From: Trichaptum fuscoviolaceum
Taxonomy: Eukaryota > Basidiomycota > Agaricomycetes > Hymenochaetales > Trichaptaceae
Length of the DNA: 64,000 bases
NCBI GenBank assembly: GCA_910574455.1
Contig: CAJSYZ010000004.1
Span: 1,674,001-1,738,000 of the forward strand
Direction: 5' to 3'
Shown here piece by piece: positions 56,777-64,000 of this stretch. Every line of letters starts with the position of its first letter. The first letter of the stretch is position 1. Made by a program: the position numbers and the translations under genes. The notes beneath the pieces are model-generated. The model did no database searches and was not told the DNA's origin. It worked only from the letters and a program-made list of their open reading frames with translations.

Positions 56777-56993
56777 GGGCATGACACGGGGGACACGGGT
56801 GCACCTGTAAAGAATCGTGACAAAAACGGGTAAGCTGTTGACGCATCAATACCGTGGGAAATGGCCCCCGAAACAGCAGAACATCTTATTTGCCGGTAAA
56901 CTACAAAACCCGGAGCAACCGGAGTCATTTCCCACGGTATTGATGCGTCCACAAAATGTCACGGGTCTTTACAGGTGCACCCGTGTCATGCCC
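56777..56993. mobile_element. Short foldback MITE (217 bp) with TA flanks
   Basis: The ends GGGCATGACACGGG (56777) and CCCGTGTCATGCCC (to 56993) pair, as do GTGCACCTGTAAAGA and GACGCATCAATACCGTGGGA further in. Arms of about 85 bp leave a short loop. TA lies outside each end (56775-56776 and 56994-56995). No coding capacity. Confidence 0.8.
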
Positions 56994-56995
56994 TA

Positions 56996-57879
56996 TTTTA
57001 AAATTTGGAGACTACATATGGCGCAAAGCTAATGGGTAGGCGTATTGCACTACCTATCGGCCTAGATCTGTCCCAAATACACTAAGAAAGTGTGCACTGG
57101 CTTTCGGGACATACTTATAATAGATCCCTTGCATATCATTACAGAGATTTAGAGATTGCGGAAAGTCAAACAAATCATTGACCATTCCAGCCGTTTACAT
57201 TATGTAGGAAATGCTAAGAAATAAGTATTTCGGCAATTACCGGAAGAGACGATCCTGCCGTTGAAGCCGGATATACATGGTACATCCAAATCGGTGCTGC
57301 GTTGACACATGTAGGTCCATGGGTACTTCCCATCCGAGTTACTACTACCATCCACCACTGTCACACCGAGTCAGGCTACACGGCCTTTTTCGAGCATCTT
57401 TGGCGCCTGGACACCGGAATTTACGTTTGCTCACCAACTTGAGTTCCTTCATTGTCCTCCGAGGCTCCAACAAAGTTCTTGTGCACGAGTTTCCCTCGTT
57501 TCAATCGTGACAGATCCCTTTGATCAACTTGGAGTCTTTGCCATCGGCTTTCTTTTCATTCTTGAAACGCAGTGACATGGCCGATCGTCAATAGAAAGAA
57601 CAAGATTCGAATCAACTGTGATGGTTACAAGGCTTCTTGACGTTGTTGACTATTCTCAGACAATTGGTTATCAGTTTCTGCACACGGAGGACACTTCTTC
57701 ATCTCGTAGTGCGGAAAGAGGCCTTCTACACAGACCGATCTTTCATCGTATAATTCTTTAAAAGCAACGCGATGGATGAACGTCATTCCCGATACCTACG
57801 AGGCGGACTAGGCTTCTTGCTTTATACGGTTCCCTCACTACTTTCTTACAATTCCGTTTTCCTCTTTCACCCTAAAGTA
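56996..57879. other. Intergenic, nothing recognised
   Basis: Short frames only. The last 150 bp should contain the H3 promoter. An in-frame upstream ATG (57772) exists but its frame does not fit the H family. Confidence 0.4.
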
Positions 57880-59445
57880 ATGGGTGACTCGATGGTATCC
57901 TATGACCATCTCTTGTGAGTGCACATATACTTATACCATTGCGAGATCAATCTAATACTGCACACAGGAAAGATCCCAGATTTTTAGAAAACGTGGCGGA
58001 GGGTACTGGAGACCCTGGCTCTGAGCAATTGAGATTCGCGGTGGAAAGGCTTACTGAGGACTTCGTGAATAAAGGTTTGAGCTACATTGCCTTGGATAGA
58101 CTTATCTGCTTATTTTTTCCTTTCAGAGATTGCTGGAATCTTAGGTCTCCCGATATTCGGACCAGGAAAGCCAAGTCTTGACGATGTCGGAAGGGACGAC
58201 CGTTTATCGTCAAACACAGGCGGGTACTATGGAAAGATCTACAAGATTTTCCCATCCAATGAGCCAGTGAGCTGATTAGTAATGTCTTTAATCTCTCAAT
58301 TGACTTTGACCGTGAATTCAGCACCCTATAACACTTGTAAAGGACAAGAATATTTATGAAGAATGGCAGGGTAGCAACGTGAGTCAGGCGAATCATCTCA
58401 GCCAGGTCCTATCGCTAAAATCTAAAAAGCTATCAGTGAAGTTGTTGCACATCCAACTGGTACCGGAATACAAGACGTGTGCAGTGCGTATACTATTTAT
58501 TTCACAAATCACCTAGTAATGCTTAGGTATATTTTAATAAGCGTTACATTCGGGAGTCCATCATTTGGAGCAAGATGAAGCATCGCAACATTGCGCCACT
58601 ACTTGGACTGTGGCCTGATTTTGACCTCAAATTCTCCCGCCTACCGGGATTGGTATCTCCTTGGTTTGAAGAGGGTGATTTTCTCGAATATATCTCAAGC
58701 CACCCCACTGGAAGATACACGCCAATCAGGCAGCGATTATTCCTCGTGAGCATGGTCCAATTAGTACCTACTCAGTATTGACTGGAGGCGATTGACATCT
58801 AGCTTTCCGAGGTTATGTCTGCTCTTCGCTATAGTAAGTCCTGTTAGTATGTAGTTGAGCTGAGCACGCGCAATTCATGATTGGTCACAATTGATAGTGC
58901 ACACACAAGAAATTACGGTCGTTCATGGAGATGTTAAAACGGTCTGTAGAAAGTGTGTTGACTCCAAGTGTTATGTATACTCATTTTGCCCTGTAGAACA
59001 ATATCTTGATAAGAGATGGTCATGCGTACATCTGCGACTTTGGACTATCACGAATAATTGGCACTGTTGCAGGACTCTCATCGGATTCGAGCACTAACGA
59101 TTATTGGCTTGCCCCTGAACGCTACGAAGGGCTTAACATCAAGCCAACGCCGAAGTCAGATATGTATGAGTTTGGGGTGACATTCTGGCATGTAAGAAGC
59201 ATATGTCTTCGCTCTCTTGTGCTCAGTCTGAAACGTATTGGCCTTAGGTTGTTACAGGCAAACACCCTGCATTACTCACCAAGAAAATGACTACCAAACC
59301 TGATAATATGTCCGACGATGTGTGGGCACTTTTACAGAGACTCCTAGATCCTGATCCATCAAGCAGAATTGATTCTATCGCTGCTGATGATTTTCTCAGA
59401 GGTCTTGTCGAGAAAGGGGTAGATTGGCCTCTTCCGTTGTATTAA
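57880..59445 (+). CDS. H-family protein kinase H3 (diverged)
   Basis: Starts MGDSMVSYDHLLKDPRFLEN, with an intron directly after DHL. Helices follow (EQLRFAVERLTEDFVNK), then a Gly-rich loop NTGGYYGKIYKIFPSNEP, LSVKLLHIQLVPEYKTCA (beta3 Lys in SVK), RESIIWSKMKHRNIAPLLGL, PWFEEGDFLEYI, TVVHGDVKT (HGD), NILIRDGHAYICDFGLSRII, YWLAPERYEG, SDMYEFGVTFWHV and LLDPDPSSRIDS. The stop follows VDWPLPLY, homologous to the MDWPLTPQ end of H1. All catalytic residues are present. It converges with F5, as H1 and H2 do with F3 and F4, but on the opposite strand. Probably functional. Confidence 0.8.
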
Positions 59446-60034
59446 AACTTGTCGCAAGTGAGCTAATTATGTATGCTACGTTACTTACTATCTATACCAC
59501 AATTGCCATCGAGGGGATAAGAAACAAAAACAAAGACTTGTAATCATGTGTGATCGAAAGCGTGTATATATAACAAGGGACTCAAACAAGGGAAAGAGCG
59601 GCGTTCTGGGTTGTTCGGCCGTGCCAGAGATATGGCTACTACACAGTAGTCTTTCACACGAAGTTGACTCATGCGAAACCGTCAGACTGTCCGCAATCAG
59701 ATACAATCAGGTAGAGATGAGAGTATGTTAGGAAAATCAGGTCGTGATGACTACGCACTAAACAACAGCACTGCGCCCTTTGTTCTAAGCATTCACAGGC
59801 CTTCACAGATACCAAACGCATCAATGGCAAAAGCGATGCAAATCAGGACTTATTCAATGATATGATCGTAACATCATCAACTAAGATCATCCACGCTAAT
59901 CTATACAAGATAAACGGAGTTATGCTCGAGAGAGCATGTTAAAGGTACAAATAAAACACACGACAGGTCCGGTGCGGCAGCATAGCATAGAGGGTGCGGA
60001 GATCTCACATATGTATAAGGCAACGTAACATCAT
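59446..60034. other. H3/F5 convergent gap
   Basis: AT-rich 3' flanks of two convergent kinase genes, short frames only. Confidence 0.45.
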
Positions 60035-61572
60035 CTAGCCTCCCCGACGTCCGAAGATGGACCGTATTCGCGATAATATTTTTCGCGGACCTGGCAATGT
60101 GAATAGTGTTACAATTGTGATGGGTACCAGTATGGCCGCGGTCACCGGAGACAGCACTGGAGATATCAAGGTCAGATTAGACGTTCGGTAGAAGCAGAAG
60201 AAGCACACATACAGAGTGTCTTGAGCTCAAGCAATGTCGAGCGTACATCGTTAGCAACGCGTGTTCCCATTGGATCATTTACTTTTCTCAGACGCCAGCG
60301 CAGCGTTGTACCACGGAGTTTCGATACCATACCCTCGAAGATCTGCAATGCCTGTGCAGCTTTAGGGCGACTGGAAGGCTCGATTCGAGTCATTTCCTCC
60401 ACGAGGGGTCGTAAGAAATCCAAGTTGGTGTATACCTGTCTATCATGAGCTACAACTAGTTGAAAGTTTTAAATGAATTACTGACATCGAGAAACGTGCG
60501 TTCGTAGACCTTTCCTAACGTGAAGACATCGACAGCAAAAGGATCGTATGGCCAAACGAGACTCAGTTCAGGAACATCCCCATCTTGTGCAATATTCCCT
60601 AAGACGAGCCTCTCTTCGTTGGGATCCTCGAAATATGAGGATTCACCAAAATCCGTAAAAGTATATTTTACTGGTCCTCTTTCCATCCGTGACTTAGGCA
60701 TAACATCGAGTTGGATATCTTGAGCTGTTACGACTGGGCGAGAGGGGTGAAACCCTTCGACACCGAAGAGGCGACTTGCGTCAAACATGATGTTGCCATT
60801 CGACAAATCTCTACCGACGGCTGTTTAGCTTCGTCAATCACATTGAAAAAAGGGTATTCACCTGTGCGCAACATTCTGCTCGTGAATGTATACAAGTCCC
60901 TTCATGAGAAATAATCAGCGAATTGATGTTATGAAGTAAGTCGACACATAACACTTCCTCTAACCTGTAAAGTTTGGCGCACAAAGTCGACCACTTCAGT
61001 CACATGAAGAAACGGGGGAAAGTCGAAGCGATTGAGAAAGGGCATGACAAGAAAGTCCAGCTCCTCGGACTCAATGCTGAAGTGATCCAGTATTGGGACA
61101 CAATGATTTGATGGGTCGTGGAGGCGTTCAGGAGAAGATAACATTTGGGCTATACGGATTTCCGGACTACCTCTCCGCACTTGCTTGAGAGCTACAGTCT
61201 TGCCATCTTCCAGTCTCTTAGCATCTATGACCTTGGTACCCTCCACTCACAGTTAGAGTCGTGCGGCATAGGAAGCAACGGAGGACGTACTATATGACGA
61301 ATTGAATCTTCGCAAGCGAATGGAAGTTTGCTCGTTCCAAGCCATGATGGCCTCCAGTCTGGATGAAACCGAGGTCGCAGCTTATATCCATGAGCAAGGA
61401 TATCATCGTAATGATCTCTCCACCACCGTTCGTCTTTCGTGAGATCGAAATGACCATGTTCTTCCGTTTCCCTGCGAAACCACTCGATGCTTTCGGGCTC
61501 CTGTATATCATATTCTTCTGGAAGAACGACAAAGTCGTAGTTAATGATATCAGCTATGTTATAAGAGCTCAT
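60035..61572 (-). CDS. F-family fungal protein kinase F5 (diverged)
   Basis: Begins MSSYNIADIINYDFVVLPEE. It carries the family block as RWWRDHYDDILAHGYKLRPR and HPDWRPSWLG. The kinase core has VALKQVRRGSPE (Lys), HCVPILDHFSIESEE, an AHR/DLSNGNIMFD catalytic loop split by an intron, YTFTDFGESSYFED (DFG), FAVDVFTLGKVYERTFLDV and SRPKAAQALQIF. The last exon ends at the stop at 60035 and encodes a hydrophobic stretch (AAILVPITIVTLFTL) and a basic end, so the membrane-tail feature is kept at much lower sequence identity. It diverges from K5. Confidence 0.82.
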
Positions 61573-61910
61573 GGTTGCAGGTAGAAGGCAGGGCCAGCGG
61601 GTCGGGGAACTCGAGAACAATGAGTTGAACTATTGCACAGCCACTGCTAACCACGGACCCGGAAATCTGGCTCATCAGGACATCATGGGTACATTTGGAC
61701 AAACAAGTGTCAATAAGCACCTAGCTCGGCCGCTCACAAGCCCCGTTACGACGGTTACCAGTGAGCGATCTGGCTAACCCTTGTTTTCGACCAACTCAGC
61801 CGTATAATTGTGTTAGTGATGGGAGCAATCGGTGCTTCCCCTTGCTATCGACAGATAAAAACCGATGGAAGGATTTCTCGTCATGTTCCAAGTTTAAACC
61901 GTCGTTTGAG

Positions 61911-64000
61911 ATGCCTTCCCTCTCCTCAGGCTCTCAGACTAACACAGTGGTACAGCCGATAGTAAGTAGTGAATACGATTCGCACTTACACCTCATTGAG
62001 AAGTATTACAGACTTACGAGGACGCAGAATGGGCAACTAATGAGTATGCTGACTTCGCTGGAAAGGAGGTTAAAGAACGTCGTATTGTTCCAAATCTTCC
62101 CAAAGAGGAGGATCCAGTGTCTCATCGTATACTCGAGGAAGTGGAAACGTGAGCAGAGCGAGTATCGAGTTAGCAATATCTGACGTTACTCTAGAGCAAA
62201 GAAGCACCTTGATCGACTGAAATCGGCACCGCGAATCACGACGAAAGTCACCCGAAGGGGTGGTTGGGCTTTCTGGAGTACTGGCACCAAAGTCATACAG
62301 ATAGATCCCTATAAGGATCACACTGTGGATGTTCAGGGGCGCTTAGACCAGGCAAAGGTACGCTTATCTATAGATCTAAAGTGTGTACTCCTCTGAAATG
62401 AAGGATTTGTCCATTCAAAAATTTCAGTTCATATCTAAATTCCGTCAGCGAAACGGGACGGTATTCGCTTTCGCACTGTCAGGCGTGCTACTTCAAAGTA
62501 AGCGAGGTATGTCGGTCAGCCAAGCAGATTCATATAGGCTTCGTTACTCATGGCTCCGTTTGTAGATGCTGTGAATGAAATCGCAAAGATAACCGCTAGT
62601 ACCAATTCCAACACGTTTAATCCTAAAGGTAGGTCATGCAACCTACTGAATGAGCATTGGGCATACGAGTGTACTCATACTCTAAAGAGAATATCTATCG
62701 ACAGGCCGTGCGGCTACACAATATTTGTAAGACGTTGATGACCATACTCGATTTCAAAGAGGTGGGTCCGTCCCGTGAATATTTACTGTGCAAAAGTTGT
62801 GCTGAACTTTATGAAGTATGAGAGAAACGAAAATTCTTATGCAAACACTGGTGATGCGAAGATAATAGCTCAAAGATTGGCAGAGCTCTTCGACAGAACA
62901 CTCGAAGCGTTCCGAGCCAGGCATAAGGTCGGGCAGTCGTTTGATCAGGTCATAAAGTTGGCCGAGGAGTAAGAACACGTTCATAGGTCTGTATACATTT
63001 CTTCACTAACTTACAATCCGTTCCAACCTTTTAGCACCGTTAACGTGTACGACGAAGTCATGCTTGTGGATAAGAAAGTGGCAGGTTCATCCTCTGTCCT
63101 GAAGACTCTAAAAGAAGGGATCAAGCTTGAAGGACAATGGAATATAGCTCTTCAGGTAAATTCTTCTTGTATTCATGTATATTTATTGTGCTTACGAGGG
63201 CTATCGCAGGCATTCATTCTACGAACAAACAGAACGTACGAGACTAGAAACAGCTCAGAGAGTTCCGGTAAGCTGATCTAAAAGATTATTATATGTATAT
63301 TCATTTCTTTGACTCCAATGTATCTTAGCCTCCCTAGAGAATTACGAAGAGGAGGAAAGGCGATGGGATGAAGCAATGCAGCAGGAGGCGCAACTTCAGA
63401 CTATACCTCGAGTGATATCAACCTCCGACTTCGACTATTCTCTTCTCAATGAAAGTGAGTAAGACTCGGAAATTCTCAGTCTTAAAACACGATTTGAGCT
63501 GCTTTCCATATAATAGAGCTTCCGGTATTGCTTGGGCCAACTGAGCCGAATGTTCCAATTTTGTTCAGGGGAGAACAAGCTGATGTGAAGAAGGAAGAGT
63601 CCGACGAGCCTTCTGGGTCATTTGCTACGGTCAAAAAGTATAGGTTGCCGGTAACCAGAACGGTATGCAGAGTGCACGCGTGAGCCTGTGTCAACCACTT
63701 ATGGTGTATCATTTTTGCAGTTTAAGATACAATTTGATCATCAAGAGCCTGTATTCTGGAACGTTGATGAAGTACGTTCTGATAGATCACACTAGTTCTT
63801 CCGAGCTCACTCCTTCGGGTTGTAGATCGCTGTGAAATACCTCGACACATCCCAGGGCTCCTCCACAAGACGTGAGGCTGTTAAGAGAAACAGTATTGTG
63901 AGTGCAAAATATTCGGAATCACAGGATTCGAATGACTGATTAGCAACAGCGCATTGTCCGTGAGTTGCGGGTTTGGAGCCGAGTACGACACGAAAATATA
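61911..64000 (+). CDS. K-family kinase K5, cut by the window end
   Basis: Starts MPSLSSGSQTNTVVQPI, then after an intron TYEDAEWATNEYADFAGKEV and KEEDPVSHRILEEVE, which matches the EDPVS...LE block of K2. Further exons give helical sequence: VVQPI-type linker, AKIIAQRLAELFDRTLEAFR, NVYDEVMLVDKKVAGSSSVL and EEERRWDEAMQQEAQLQ. The start of the kinase domain follows: FKIQFDHQEPVFWNVDE, IAVKYLDTSQGSSTRR (beta3 Lys) and the IVRELRVWSR helix at the window end. The catalytic loop and DFG lie outside, so activity cannot be judged. It is divergent from F5, the same head-to-head pairing as K2/F1, K3/F2 and K4/F4. Confidence 0.72.

Overview
The window looks like nuclear DNA from a filamentous basidiomycete, most likely an Agaricomycete. 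Genes are split by many 45-60 bp GT-AG introns, promoters carry CT-rich leaders, and most of the window is an expansion of fungus-specific protein kinases interrupted by DNA transposons. I cannot name the species. There is no rRNA, tRNA, CRISPR or bacterial-type operon that I can support. Gene models were built by eye from splice signals and family conservation, so exon ends are approximate unless listed. || Layout. 1-2.7 kb: an arm of a foldback repeat split by a 1.17-kb TIR element, then degenerate DNA. 2.97-4.22 kb: a Ser/Arg-rich protein. 4.54-7.71 kb: a 3.2-kb TIR element that contains an intact Tc1-type transposon. 8.07-9.35 kb: a Rossmann-fold NAD(P)-binding enzyme. 10.45-13.78 kb: a complete M28 vacuolar membrane protease (PFF1-like). 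14.7-28.5 kb: five kinase genes. 29.3-42.9 kb: a transposon-rich block holding an array of copied host-gene fragments (TFIIB, exportin CSE1, DUF2370/Ndfip-like) bounded by a repeated nested hairpin. 43.1-64 kb: eight more kinase genes or pseudogenes, plus a fragment of the PFF1 gene. || Kinase families. I use K for kinases with a long helical N-terminus and an HGDL catalytic loop (14.7-17.7, 18.1-21.0, 23.6-26.7, 48.6-51.5, 61.9->64.0 kb). F is a family with a conserved W/R/P-rich N-terminus, HRDL and DFG motifs and a hydrophobic C-terminal tail (21.7, 27.0, 43.1, 52.2 and 60.0-61.6 kb). H is a short kinase family (45.0-46.5, 54.2-55.7 and 57.9-59.4 kb). They recur as a triad: K and F diverge from a common intergenic region, and F and H converge. 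The triad is seen forward at 48.6-55.7 kb, and inverted and strongly diverged at 57.9-64 kb. It is seen without K at 43.1-46.5 kb, where the transposon block abuts it. K-F alone is tandemly duplicated at 18.1-28.5 kb. A near-palindromic element around GGTCCATATG sits in three of the K/F divergent promoters. This module, kept through duplication and inversion, is the best candidate in the window for an undescribed system; its function is not visible from sequence. || The PFF1 fragment at 47.5-48.0 kb keeps an intron and lies next to a K gene, as the intact PFF1 gene does. So the 43-56 kb part is probably an old segmental duplication of the 10-28 kb part.
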